From Scytonema sp035967975 (GTDB taxonomy: Bacteria > Cyanobacteriota > Cyanobacteriia > Cyanobacteriales > Nostocaceae): 64,000 bases of DNA. The notes beneath the pieces are model-generated. The model searched no databases, was not told the origin of the DNA, and was given only the letters and a program-made list of their open reading frames with translations. The position numbers and the translations under genes were made by a program. Each line of letters starts with the position of its first letter. The first letter of the stretch is position 1. The stretch spans positions 1-64,000 of the forward strand of contig JAWQFQ010000024.1 in the NCBI GenBank assembly GCA_035967975.1. The letters are read 5' to 3'. This document shows, in pieces, positions 43,939-53,124 of this stretch.

Positions 43939-46900
43939 TTTTTCTAAACAAATAGACGGGCTTTCTGCAAAAAAGCGAAAACTTTTTGAATTGCTGCTAA
44001 AAGAAGAAAAAGAGAGCATTCTGTCATCGCAAAAAATTCCTGTTGAATCCTCTAGCACAGACTCTACATCCAACGTCTCTACACCTGTCGTTAACGCACA
44101 AAGCAAAGGCAAAGAATCACAGGTCGAATCTCTCGACCAATTGCCCATCATTGTACCCGATAGAGAGGAGTGGTATGAGCCGTTTGGGCTCACCGATATC
44201 CAGCAGGCTTACTGGATTGGTCGGAACGATACCTACGAGTTGGGCAAAGTAGGTAGCCACGGCTATCAGGAAATAGATTTTTTTGAACTGGATGTCCTGC
44301 AGTTTAACAAAGCTTTGCAGCGCTTGATTGACCAACACGATATGCTGCGGGCAATATTTCTGAGCGACGGTCGCCAACAAATCCTACAGCAAGTGCCACC
44401 TTATCACATTGAGGTCTTGGATCTGCGCGGTGAAGACCCAGAAGCAGCAGAAAAGCAACTCGCTGCTGTTCGCGAACGTATGTCGCACCAAGTGCTGCCA
44501 GCCGATCGCTGGCCTCTGTTCGAGATTCGGGCCTCCCGCTTAGACGAAAAGCGCATCCGACTACACATTAGCTTAGACCTTTTAATTGGCGACGCTTGGA
44601 GTTTTATCATCTTGTCTCAGAAATTGTTCCAGCTTTACCAGAACCCCGAGACTACCCTTGTACCTCAAGATATTTCCTTTAGAGATTACGTCCTAGCAGA
44701 GGAGCGACTGCGAGAGTCAGCGCTTTACCAGCGATCGCTTGAGTACTGGCGCAACCGCCTATCTGATTTGCCACCTGCGCCACAGTTACCGATGGTCAAA
44801 AATCCGAGTAGCCTGATGCAGCCTCGGTTCGTGCGCCGACAGTCTCGATTGGAACCGGAGATTTGGTCTCAGCTAAAAGTTCGAGCCAGCCAAAGAGGTC
44901 TGACCTCCTCAGGTATATTGCTGGCAGCCTTTGCTGAGGTTTTGAGCGCTTGGAGCACAAGTCCTCGCTTTACGATAAATCTGCCGCTCTTCAATCGGCT
45001 GCCGCTTCATCCTCAAGTTAACGAAATTATTGGAGACTTCACTTCTGTGACACTCTTAGCAGTGAATAACAGCATCTCGGAAAGTTTTGAAATTCGAGCC
45101 CGCCGTATTCAAAAGCAACTTTGGGAGGATTTAGAACACCGTTACTACAGTGGAGTGCGCGTATTACGTGACCTGGTTCGCGAACAGGGCGGGGTAACTA
45201 ATGCGTTAATGCCAATTATTTTCACTAGTACCATCAGCTTGAACGGATCGGAGGAGGACGCTGTTTCTGAAAAGCCAATGGGAGAAGTAGTTTACAGCAT
45301 TTCACAGACACCGCAAGTATGGTTGGACAATCAAGTTTCGGAACGGGCAGGAGCTTTAGTCTACAACTGGGATGCGGTGGAGGAGTTGTTTCCGACAGGG
45401 TTATTGGACGATATGTTTGATACCTACTGTCGGTTGCTGGATCGCTTGGTTGTTGAGGAAGATATCTGGCAAGAGACAGTGCGACAACTGCTACCCTCAA
45501 CACAGATGAAGCAGCGTGCAACGATTAATGCAACTCAGGTTCCAGTACCATCCGTGCTGCTCCACACCTTGTTTGCAGCGCAAGTGTTTTTGCGTCCGCA
45601 ACAGGTAGCAGTAGTTTCTTCCGCTCGAACCCTAAGTTACGAAGAGTTATCTAAGTGCTCCAATCAGGTGGGACGACGACTCCGGCAGTTAGGAGCTCAT
45701 CCCAACACTTTGATAGCAGTGGTGATGGAAAAGGGGTGGGAGCAAGTAGTGGCTGTGCTAGGAATACTCCAGTCTGGAGCTGCCTATCTTCCTATCGATC
45801 CTAGTCTGCCCAAAGAGCGCCTGTGGTATCTTCTGGAGAACGGAGAGGTCAGCTTAGTTTTGACTAAATCGCGGTGGAGCCAAATCTTGGAGTGGCCCGA
45901 TAGGGTTCAACGGTTTTGTATAGACAGCCAGGAATTGGTGGGTGTAGACGACCAACCGTTGGAACCAGTACAGGAACCAGAGGATTTAGCCTATGTCATC
46001 TACACTTCTGGTTCCACAGGTCAACCCAAGGGAGTAGCGATTTGCCATCAAAGTGCAGTTAACACAATTGTTGACATCAATGAGCGCTTTCAAGTCGGAC
46101 CTCAAGACCGGGTGCTGGCTTTGTCTTCCTTGAGTTTTGACCTTTCAGTATACGACATCTTTGGGACCCTAGCGGCTGGGGGAACAATCATCATCCCAGA
46201 AGTTGCAGCAACACCAAATCCAGACCATTGGGTAAAGCTGATGGCAAGGGAAGGGGTCACATTATGGAACTCAGTGCCAGCCCTGATGCAAATATTGGTA
46301 GAATATATCTCAAATCAATCTGACAAACTACTTCTTTCTCTGCGTCTCGTCGTCTTAAGCGGGGATTGGATTCCGATGACTTTGCCGGAGCAAATCAAAT
46401 CTCTAGCTGAAGGAGTCCAAGTCATTAGCTTGGGAGGTGCCACCGAAGCTTCTATCTGGTCCATTCTCTACCCTATTGAAACTGTTGACCCTACCTGGAA
46501 GAGCATTCCTTACGGCAAGCCTTTGAAGAACCAGAGCTTTCATGTCCTCAATGAAGCGCTTGAGCCTTGTCCTGTGTGGGTTCCTGGTGAACTCTACATT
46601 GGAGGAGTCGGTCTAGCCAAGGGCTACTGGCAAGACCAGGACAAAACCCGCGTTAGCTTTCTTACTCATCCTAGAACGGGAGAACGTTTGTACCGGACAG
46701 GAGATCTTGGTCGCTATCTTCCTGATGGCAATATTGAGTTTCTGGGTCGGGAGGACTTCCAAGTTAAGCTTCAGGGTCACCGCATTGAACTAGGGGAAAT
46801 CGAATCAGTTTTAGCACAGCACCCAGCAGTACGTTCGGCAGTGGTTGCTGCTGTAAACAACAGACGCTTGGTAGCTTACCTAGTTTGTGGCCAAGATTTG

Positions 46901-47437
46901 GCATCTAACAAAGTTGCAGAGGGCGATATTCTTGGTGGTCGAGCACAGGATACAAAGAATGAAATGTTTTTGGAAAATCCATCTCCAGTCTTGTTTCCTG
47001 AGAAATTACCTTACAACCAATCTCAAAGCACCAACCTTAGCGCAGAACTCAAAGTTTATCTGAAAGAAAAGCTGCCCGAATACATGGTGCCATCTGCATT
47101 TGTGCTGCTAGATGCCCTACCGTTAACTCATAATGGCAAAGTAAACCGCAAAGCCCTCCCCGAACCGGATGAAATTGCTATGCAATTAGAGGTAGCGTAT
47201 GTAGAACCGCAGAACGAGGTCGAGCAGTCCATCGCAGCTGTCTGGAAAGAAGTGTTGCAGATTGATAAAGTGGGTGTCCACGACAACTTCTTTGACTTAG
47301 GCGGGAATTCGGTACACATAGTTAGAATTCACAAGAAATTACAAGAAATTTTTAACAAAAAGATTGCTGTAGTAAAGTTGTTTGAATATCCCACTATCCA
47401 CTCTCTAGCTACACTACTTTCTGGCGACTGTCATTGA
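43928..47437 (+). CDS. NRPS 3: heterocyclisation module Cy-A(Cys)-PCP
   Basis: A 1169-residue terminal module. The N-terminal LSAKKRKLFELLLKEE looks like a docking segment. The cyclisation domain (about 75-500) has the DxxxxDxxS motif at D217-D222-S225. The adenylation domain has D-L-Y-N-V-S-L-I-W-K, the cysteine code, with a linker insertion of about 55 residues before its last subdomain. PCP Ser is 1128 (LGGNS). It should add Cys and close it to a thiazoline. There is no thioesterase, reductase or condensation domain for release after the PCP. The start overlaps the PKS stop by 11 bp and has GGAGGGG upstream; ATG 43931 is equally possible. Confidence 0.93.
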   Translation: MMSDFSKQIDGLSAKKRKLFELLLKEEKESILSSQKIPVESSSTDSTSNVSTPVVNAQSKGKESQVESLDQLPIIVPDREEWYEPFGLTDIQQAYWIGRNDTYELGKVGSHGYQEIDFFELDVLQFNKALQRLIDQHDMLRAIFLSDGRQQILQQVPPYHIEVLDLRGEDPEAAEKQLAAVRERMSHQVLPADRWPLFEIRASRLDEKRIRLHISLDLLIGDAWSFIILSQKLFQLYQNPETTLVPQDISFRDYVLAEERLRESALYQRSLEYWRNRLSDLPPAPQLPMVKNPSSLMQPRFVRRQSRLEPEIWSQLKVRASQRGLTSSGILLAAFAEVLSAWSTSPRFTINLPLFNRLPLHPQVNEIIGDFTSVTLLAVNNSISESFEIRARRIQKQLWEDLEHRYYSGVRVLRDLVREQGGVTNALMPIIFTSTISLNGSEEDAVSEKPMGEVVYSISQTPQVWLDNQVSERAGALVYNWDAVEELFPTGLLDDMFDTYCRLLDRLVVEEDIWQETVRQLLPSTQMKQRATINATQVPVPSVLLHTLFAAQVFLRPQQVAVVSSARTLSYEELSKCSNQVGRRLRQLGAHPNTLIAVVMEKGWEQVVAVLGILQSGAAYLPIDPSLPKERLWYLLENGEVSLVLTKSRWSQILEWPDRVQRFCIDSQELVGVDDQPLEPVQEPEDLAYVIYTSGSTGQPKGVAICHQSAVNTIVDINERFQVGPQDRVLALSSLSFDLSVYDIFGTLAAGGTIIIPEVAATPNPDHWVKLMAREGVTLWNSVPALMQILVEYISNQSDKLLLSLRLVVLSGDWIPMTLPEQIKSLAEGVQVISLGGATEASIWSILYPIETVDPTWKSIPYGKPLKNQSFHVLNEALEPCPVWVPGELYIGGVGLAKGYWQDQDKTRVSFLTHPRTGERLYRTGDLGRYLPDGNIEFLGREDFQVKLQGHRIELGEIESVLAQHPAVRSAVVAAVNNRRLVAYLVCGQDLASNKVAEGDILGGRAQDTKNEMFLENPSPVLFPEKLPYNQSQSTNLSAELKVYLKEKLPEYMVPSAFVLLDALPLTHNGKVNRKALPEPDEIAMQLEVAYVEPQNEVEQSIAAVWKEVLQIDKVGVHDNFFDLGGNSVHIVRIHKKLQEIFNKKIAVVKLFEYPTIHSLATLLSGDCH

Positions 47438-47711
47438 AATCAAGAGTGATGAAGAAATTTTTTAGGCTCAGTATAGACTCTAAAAAGCCACCTAAAGTTC
47501 TAAAACTCTGAAAAGCGAGAAATGAATGTTTGAAATTGAAGATGTCTATTGGAGTAAGATTTATGCCAAATAAGGGTATGGTACTGTGGTTCACAGGACT
47601 GCAAAACAAATTTCACCCAATCTTATGAAAAATTATTGAAACAGTAAGAACGTGCTTTTTAAGCTCTGGAAGCCTAGAACGCTGACCAAAAAAAATTAAG
47701 GAGATAATTGC

Positions 47712-48614
47712 ATGAAAATGCCTAACTTTCTCATTATAGGTGCAGCAAAAGCTGGAACAACCTCACTTTATCACTATTTAAAGCAGCACCCGCAAGTATA
47801 CATGAGTCCTGTGAAAGAAACGAACTTTTTTGCCTATGAAGGAGAAAACAGGGAATTTCATGGGCAGGGTGGTCAGGTAATAAAGTTCTTCCACATTACT
47901 AGTATTGAAGCGTACCAGGCACTGTTCCAAGGAGTCTCGAACGAAACGGCTATTGGAGAGGCATCCCCCATGTACCTTTACACTCCGCAGGTTCCTGAAC
48001 GTATCCAGCAATACATACATAGTACAAAGTTAATAGCGATTCTTCGCGATCCTGTCGAGAGGGCATTCTCGCACTTCTCACACTTTGTCCGCGATGGCTA
48101 TGAGCCTCTTGCTGATTTTTCTCAAGCAATTCAGGAAGCAGAAGTTCGTTTTCGTAACAATTTGCTAGGCGGTAATTATGTACGTTATGGATTTTACTAT
48201 GCTCACCTAAAGCCCTATTTTGAAAGATTTGATAAGGATCGGATTAGAATTTACCTCTACGAAGACTTAAAGGCTAGTCCTCTCTATGTACTGCAAGATA
48301 TCTTTCGTTTCCTGAATGTGAACGATACATTTATCCCAGATTTGTCTTTGAAATATAACGTTTCTGGTATTGCAAAGAATAAGACCTTGCATACATTCCT
48401 GATTAACCTTGCTAAGCCGGATAATAAATCTATCCTTAAGCTGTTGTTTCCTGAAAAACTACTTTGGCGTGTTGGTTTAAGTCTCTACAATTGGAACCTC
48501 AAAAAGCTGCAACTTTCACTGGCGGTAAGGAGGGAGTTGATTGAAATTTACCGAGCAGACATCTTGAAGCTCCAAGACCTGATCCAGCGAGACCTATCAA
48601 AATGGCTAGAGTAA
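47712..48614 (+). CDS. PAPS-dependent sulfotransferase
   Basis: A 300-residue sulfotransferase. The 5'-phosphosulfate loop GAAKAGTTSL is at residues 10-19 and the 3'-phosphate motif RDPVERAFSHF starts at Arg112. It should move sulfate from PAPS to a hydroxyl. It lies 274 bp after NRPS 3 on the same strand with its own AAGGAG Shine-Dalgarno eight bases before ATG. Candidate acceptors are the serine, the hydroxylated residue or the PKS-derived hydroxyl. In some cyanobacterial pathways (curacin) a sulfotransferase activates a beta-hydroxyl for decarboxylative release, but there it is fused to a thioesterase. Confidence 0.88.
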   Translation: MKMPNFLIIGAAKAGTTSLYHYLKQHPQVYMSPVKETNFFAYEGENREFHGQGGQVIKFFHITSIEAYQALFQGVSNETAIGEASPMYLYTPQVPERIQQYIHSTKLIAILRDPVERAFSHFSHFVRDGYEPLADFSQAIQEAEVRFRNNLLGGNYVRYGFYYAHLKPYFERFDKDRIRIYLYEDLKASPLYVLQDIFRFLNVNDTFIPDLSLKYNVSGIAKNKTLHTFLINLAKPDNKSILKLLFPEKLLWRVGLSLYNWNLKKLQLSLAVRRELIEIYRADILKLQDLIQRDLSKWLE

Positions 48615-48620
48615 AAGTAT

Positions 48621-49367
48621 CTACTGTTGGCACAGCTTTTGAGAGATGTTTTGAAGCAGGAGCGCTTGAGTTGTATGCAGGAAAAAGTGGTCACCAGGAA
48701 GCATCTGCAAAGAGAAAGAAACCTTTGTCTGGTCACGCCAAGCCTCAAGGCGATCGCGGGTTATCTTATCCTGCAAGCCACCGAAGACCGAGATGGGAAA
48801 ATCAAAGGGAGGCTCATTTGAGTAGGCATAGCTTCCGTAGACTGCCAAATCTGCCCGCAGGATCGGGAGCATCAATTGCATCAATTCGGTATACTCCATT
48901 ACCTCCTTAGGTATGCCGTTAAGTCTGCACAGTTCTTCTATAAACTCTAGTTCTGGCAGATTATGGATGGGAGAGGAAGGCTTATGGGTTTGAGGAGCGC
49001 CACTACCAGAAACGAATAGGTGAACTGGCCTTAAATCATACTGTTTGCGTAGTTGACGGGCAACTTCAAAGCATATTAATGCACCCATGCTGTGACCAAA
49101 GAAGGCGAATTGTCGATCAAGGTGTGGAAGTAGAACTTGAGTAATTGCTTGGACGAGGGGAGTAAACTGGGTAAAAGGAGGCTCCTTAATCCGACTTTCT
49201 CTTCCAGGAAACTGAAGGGAACAGACCTCAACAGTCATTGGAAGGCTTTCTGACCAATCATAGAAAATTGAGGCTCCACGACCAGCATAGGGAAAGCAGA
49301 ATAGACGCAAGCTCGCTCTTTGATTCGGTTTGGGGTAGACAACCCAGGAGTCAGTAGTCCTAAACAT
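48621..49367 (-). CDS. type II thioesterase
   Basis: A 248-residue alpha/beta hydrolase of the NRPS/PKS-associated thioesterase family. It has FCFPYAGRGAS at 23-33, nucleophile Ser93 in GHSMG, an Asp in the region FGGLQDK and a His in GDHFFLH. Type II enzymes clear mis-primed carriers; since no thioesterase domain is fused to the assembly line, this one might also release the product. It is convergent with the sulfotransferase gene with only six bases between stops. Confidence 0.9.
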   Translation of the reverse strand: MFRTTDSWVVYPKPNQRASLRLFCFPYAGRGASIFYDWSESLPMTVEVCSLQFPGRESRIKEPPFTQFTPLVQAITQVLLPHLDRQFAFFGHSMGALICFEVARQLRKQYDLRPVHLFVSGSGAPQTHKPSSPIHNLPELEFIEELCRLNGIPKEVMEYTELMQLMLPILRADLAVYGSYAYSNEPPFDFPISVFGGLQDKITRDRLEAWRDQTKVSFSLQMLPGDHFFLHTTQALLLQNISQKLCQQ

Positions 49368-49461
49368 ATAAAGTTAGATTGTAGTAGTGAATAAATTGAC
49401 AGGTTTCGATGGCTTAAACAATAACCTGATTGTACAACTCCAAGATAACAGCACAGGAAGT

Positions 49462-49735
49462 ATGCGTATAAAAATTGTGACATTAGAATCGCCAGGTGGC
49501 ACCAGAGCTTACGTCGCTATCGGGCTGGGATTGCAACGGGCAGGTCATTCAGTACAGCTAGCTACTGTTTCTTCTCTGCAACAGTTTGTTAGTAGTTGGG
49601 GATTGGATTTTGCGCCTGTAGACTGTAATAACTTTAAACGGAGTAGCAAAGGCAGTCGAAGCCTTTCACAGACATTTACCATCCAACTGGCAACAACACA
49701 ATGTCCAAGCTAATTCTGTCCACTAAGGTTATATA
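49462..49735 (+). pseudogene. broken glycosyltransferase (GT1/UGT-like) remnant
   Basis: The frame from ATG 49462 gives MRIKIVTLESPGGTRAYVAI, then GLGLQRAGHSVQLAT and WGLDFAPVD, the N-terminal beta-alpha-beta of bacterial UDP-glycosyltransferases (family GT1/GT28-like). It stops after 83 codons at 49713. In another frame the next bases read KAVEAFHRHLPSNWQ, similar to the C-terminal end I recall of this family. I infer that the middle of the gene (about 300 codons) was deleted and the two ends joined out of frame. Confidence 0.6.
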
Positions 49736-49739
49736 GTAA

Positions 49740-51017
49740 ATGCAAGTATTTATTCTGATCTGGTTTGGTCAACTTGTTTCGCAGATCGGCTCCGGCCTCA
49801 CTAGATTCGCGCTAGGTGTCTGGGTATACCAAGTTACTGGGACAGTCACGCAATTCGCACTGATTTCTGTGTTCGGTATGCTGCCGGGTATTTTGATATC
49901 ACCTTTAGCTGGTGCAGTTGTGGATCGCTGTGATCGACGCTGGGCTATGCTTCTTGGGGATGCAGGGGGAGGACTGAGTGCATTAACTATTGCGATGTTG
50001 TTGATTGCCAATCGGCTTGAAGTCTGGCACATTTACCTTGCTGTAGCGCTTAAATCGACCTTCAGCTCTTTCCAGTGGCCAGCTTTTTCCGCAACAACTA
50101 CGCTGCTTGTTCCCAAGCGACACCTTGGTCGCGCCAGCGGTATGGTGCAGATGGCAGAGGCGACTTCACGGCTGATCTCACCAATACTAGCAGGTGCGCT
50201 AGTTGTAACTATTCAGATTCAAGGCGTGATTCTGCTCGACTGCGTTACATTTCTCTTTGCCTTCATCACGCGGCTGCTCGTCCGATTCCCCAAACCCCAA
50301 ATTAGCTTAGAAAATAAAGTACAGAAGAACTCGTTGTTGCACGAAATTACTTATGGTTGGACATACATCACTGCTCGACCTGCACTATTGGGATTGTTAA
50401 TGTTTTATGCTGTCCGCAATTTCTTCACAGGAGTCGTCAGCGTGCTAGTTACACCGCTGGTACTGGCCTTCGCTTCGGCTACTGTGCTTGGCAGCGTGCT
50501 GTCCATTGGTGGGGGCGGTATGCTGGTTGGCAGTCTGGTAATAAGCACCTGGGGTGGTCCAAATAACCGCATCTATGGTGTATTCGGTTTCACGCTGTTG
50601 GGCGGGCTGTGCATACTACTTGCTGGGCTTATGCCCTCAGTTCCAGTCTTCTTCGCTGCTATCTTTATCTACTTCTTCGGCTTGGCAATTATCAATGGCT
50701 GCGATCAGGCTATTTGGCAAAGTAAAGTTGCACCTGCTGTGCAGGGACGAGTGTTTGCCGTGCGGCGTATGCTCGCCTGGATATTCCTACCGCTAGCCTT
50801 TCTTATTGCGGGACCGTTAGCCGATCAAGTCTTCGAGCCCTTGCTTGCGCCTGGAGGACTTTTAGCTGGTAGCATCGGACGGATTATCGGTATAGGGCAA
50901 GGACACGGCATTGCCTTGTTGTTTGTTGTGATGGGAATGCTTACTATGCTAGCAACAATTGTGGGCTATTTATACCCACCTCTACGGCTGCTGGAGGCGC
51001 AACTGCTGGATACGTAA
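49740..51017 (+). CDS. MFS transporter, probable metallophore exporter
   Basis: A 425-residue major facilitator protein of the DHA3/EntS-like type. It starts in the first membrane helix (IWFGQLVSQIGSGLTRFALGVWVY), has the MFS loop motif GAVVDRCDRRWAM after helix 2 and ten or more further helices. EntS-type members export siderophores across the inner membrane. Its place beside the thioesterase and downstream of the NRPS/PKS genes suggests it exports the product. It begins five bases after the broken glycosyltransferase. Confidence 0.85.
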   Translation: MQVFILIWFGQLVSQIGSGLTRFALGVWVYQVTGTVTQFALISVFGMLPGILISPLAGAVVDRCDRRWAMLLGDAGGGLSALTIAMLLIANRLEVWHIYLAVALKSTFSSFQWPAFSATTTLLVPKRHLGRASGMVQMAEATSRLISPILAGALVVTIQIQGVILLDCVTFLFAFITRLLVRFPKPQISLENKVQKNSLLHEITYGWTYITARPALLGLLMFYAVRNFFTGVVSVLVTPLVLAFASATVLGSVLSIGGGGMLVGSLVISTWGGPNNRIYGVFGFTLLGGLCILLAGLMPSVPVFFAAIFIYFFGLAIINGCDQAIWQSKVAPAVQGRVFAVRRMLAWIFLPLAFLIAGPLADQVFEPLLAPGGLLAGSIGRIIGIGQGHGIALLFVVMGMLTMLATIVGYLYPPLRLLEAQLLDT

Positions 51018-51153
51018 GTCAGGGATTAATTCCTCTCTCCCTTTCAAAATCAGTGAACGTAGAGTAACTACTAACCACTAACCACTTGACATTTTTTTGT
51101 CACACTTACCCATCACACTAAGAAATAACAACACACTCAATACCACCAAATAT

Positions 51154-51564
51154 ATGGATAATCAGCAACAGGAGAATAAAGCAAAGCTCAAGAAAGGACT
51201 TGTGCATGCTGCGTTGACTGCGGCGACAATCGCGACTTTCCTGGCTGCAAAAACTAGTGAAACTAGCGCCTACGAAGGCTGGAGTGAATATAAAAACGAG
51301 CAGACACTAAATTTAACAGGAGAAATCCAGAATGTAAATTACGAGAATCCGCACGCCACAATAGAAGTAAAAACAGATGATAATAAAGTATGGCAAGCTA
51401 TCCTAGCACCTCCTGCTGAATGCTCTAAACTTGGGTTACCTCAAGGGATTTTGCAAGTTGGACAGAAAGTGGAATTGAAGGGATACCTTTATTTACCTAC
51501 AGAGCTTAATGAGATGTGGGCAGAAAAAATTGTTATTGATAATAAAACGATAGAGTTAGTGTGA
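51154..51564 (+). CDS. exported DUF6152-like small protein
   Basis: A protein of about 136 residues. After a polar, basic start (DNQQQENKAKLKK) comes a hydrophobic signal-like segment (LVHAALTAATIATFLAAK). The mature part has strands LTGEIQNVNYENPHATIEVK and a later GQKVELKGYLYLP, an OB-like beta pattern as in DUF6152 proteins. One Cys (PPAECSKLG). An ATG at 51097 would add 19 residues without a ribosome-binding site, so 51154 is preferred. The role is unknown. Preceded by imperfect CTAACCA-type heptamers at about 51066-51083. Confidence 0.6.
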   Translation: MDNQQQENKAKLKKGLVHAALTAATIATFLAAKTSETSAYEGWSEYKNEQTLNLTGEIQNVNYENPHATIEVKTDDNKVWQAILAPPAECSKLGLPQGILQVGQKVELKGYLYLPTELNEMWAEKIVIDNKTIELV

Positions 51565-51693
51565 AGTTAGGGTGTGGGGTGTGGGGAAAGCAAAAACTAT
51601 GGTTGATGGTTGCGATCGCAGCCGTGCATTTATTTGGAAGCCATAACACTAACCACTAACTACTATCTACTAACAGCCCTAACGCAAACACTC

Positions 51694-52980
51694 ATGTTTA
51701 TTTATACCAACTTACTTAAATCAATTGTTTCAAGTAAAAATAGACCAAAATCTTGGGTGCAAACTACTCTAGTAGCTGCTTTGGTTTGGCTTCCTGCAGC
51801 TTGTGCGGTTCAGACAAACCGTGTTGGGGAAGTTGTTCAGTCAAAAGCTGTAGCAGACATTCAGGAGTCTAACCGGACTTTTGCAGATGTGCAAGCTTTG
51901 GTAAATCTTGGTCCGAGAGTGACTGGTACAGCAGTCATGGAAAAAGCAAGCGCTTACTTGAGTCAGGAGTATCGCAAGGCGGGCTATGTCACAGAGGTTC
52001 AGACTTTTACTTATCCTAAATTTGAAGACTTAGGTTCTAACATAACAATTAATAAAGAAATTATAGAGGGAAGAGCACTTAATGGCTCAGTTGCTGGAAA
52101 TCACAATGCGCCCGTTGTAGTAGTTCCTGGTGTTGGACAACAAGACGATTTCGCCGCAGTCAATGTCAAGGGTGCGATCGCCATAGTCCGACGTGGTGAA
52201 ATTCGCTTCTCGCAAAAAGCGAAAAATGCAACGGAAGCGGGTGCAGTCGGTTTGGTCATTGTTAACAACAAACCAGGTAATCTATACGGTACATTAGGAG
52301 AAGAAGTTAAAATTCCCGTGCTATCGCTTTCAAGAGAGGAAGGTAATTCCTTGATTCAAGAAGCGAGAAAGCCTTCAATAAATGCCAATTTGAAGGTAGA
52401 CACCCAACAGCGTGTTGTTACCGGACGTAACATTATTGCCCATCTTCAGGGTGTGACTCAACCGAAGATTATTCTAGGCGCACACTACGACTCAGTCTCA
52501 GGTTCGCCAGGAGCAAATGATAACGCTTCAGGGACAGCAGTTGTATTGGATATTGCCCGTAGATTATCCAATACACCAACCGCCCGTCAAGCTTGGTTTA
52601 TCTCCTTCGACGGTGAAGAAGATGGGCTACAAGGTTCGAGGGCTTTCGTCAAGCAAGCTGAACCACAGTTTCTGTCAGGGTTAAAAGCCATGATGAATTT
52701 CGACATGGTTGGGATTAATGACAAGTTAGGTATTGGTGGTACGTCTTCCTTAACTGCATTTGCTCGCAACGTAGAGCCTGAAGTTCAAATTTTTGGCTCT
52801 CATAGTGGTAGTAGTGACCATGCATCCTTTGCTGCAAAAAACGTACCAGTTCTCTTTTTCTATCGGGGTCAAGACCCCAACTACCATTCACCAAATGATA
52901 AAAACATAGACCCGAAACTGCTCAATAAGACAACTCAAGCAGGTTTGGATATTATTCAGCGGATTTTGAAAGTTCAATAG
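51694..52980 (+). CDS. M28-family aminopeptidase lipoprotein with PA domain
   Basis: A 428-residue zinc peptidase. A lipobox-like LPAAC near residue 30 suggests lipid anchoring outside the inner membrane. A protease-associated domain (about 120-220; AIVRRGEIRFSQKAKNA) precedes the catalytic domain. The metal ligands are visible in GAHYDS, GANDNASG, GEEDG, NFDMVG and YHSPND, the full M28 set for two zinc ions. The ATG at 51610 would add 28 residues; 51694 gives a normal N-terminus. Likely releases N-terminal amino acids from peptides in the periplasm or outside. Confidence 0.85.
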   Translation: MFIYTNLLKSIVSSKNRPKSWVQTTLVAALVWLPAACAVQTNRVGEVVQSKAVADIQESNRTFADVQALVNLGPRVTGTAVMEKASAYLSQEYRKAGYVTEVQTFTYPKFEDLGSNITINKEIIEGRALNGSVAGNHNAPVVVVPGVGQQDDFAAVNVKGAIAIVRRGEIRFSQKAKNATEAGAVGLVIVNNKPGNLYGTLGEEVKIPVLSLSREEGNSLIQEARKPSINANLKVDTQQRVVTGRNIIAHLQGVTQPKIILGAHYDSVSGSPGANDNASGTAVVLDIARRLSNTPTARQAWFISFDGEEDGLQGSRAFVKQAEPQFLSGLKAMMNFDMVGINDKLGIGGTSSLTAFARNVEPEVQIFGSHSGSSDHASFAAKNVPVLFFYRGQDPNYHSPNDKNIDPKLLNKTTQAGLDIIQRILKVQ

Positions 52981-53015
52981 GGGTGTAGGGGTGTCAGGGT
53001 GTCAGGGTGTAGGGG
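52981..53015. repeat. G-rich imperfect octamer array (GGGTGTCA-type)
   Basis: Directly after the M28 peptidase stop, three to four imperfect GGGTGTCA/GGGTGTAG units follow one another. Similar G-rich text (GGGTGTGGGG) occurs at about 51570-51590 and 53975-54002. They look like short cyanobacterial tandem repeats. Confidence 0.6.
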
Positions 53016-53124
53016 AAAAGGTTCTAGGTCTTTTTCATTACCCCTTAACCGCGAACTATTAACACTGTTATATCCCTAAACTGCCATACCCTAGTTATTT
53101 ATTTTCATTTTAAGGAAATATACA

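Noticed and set aside
48602..48910. Plus-strand open frame after the sulfotransferase
   Set aside because: Entirely antisense to the well-supported type II thioesterase gene.
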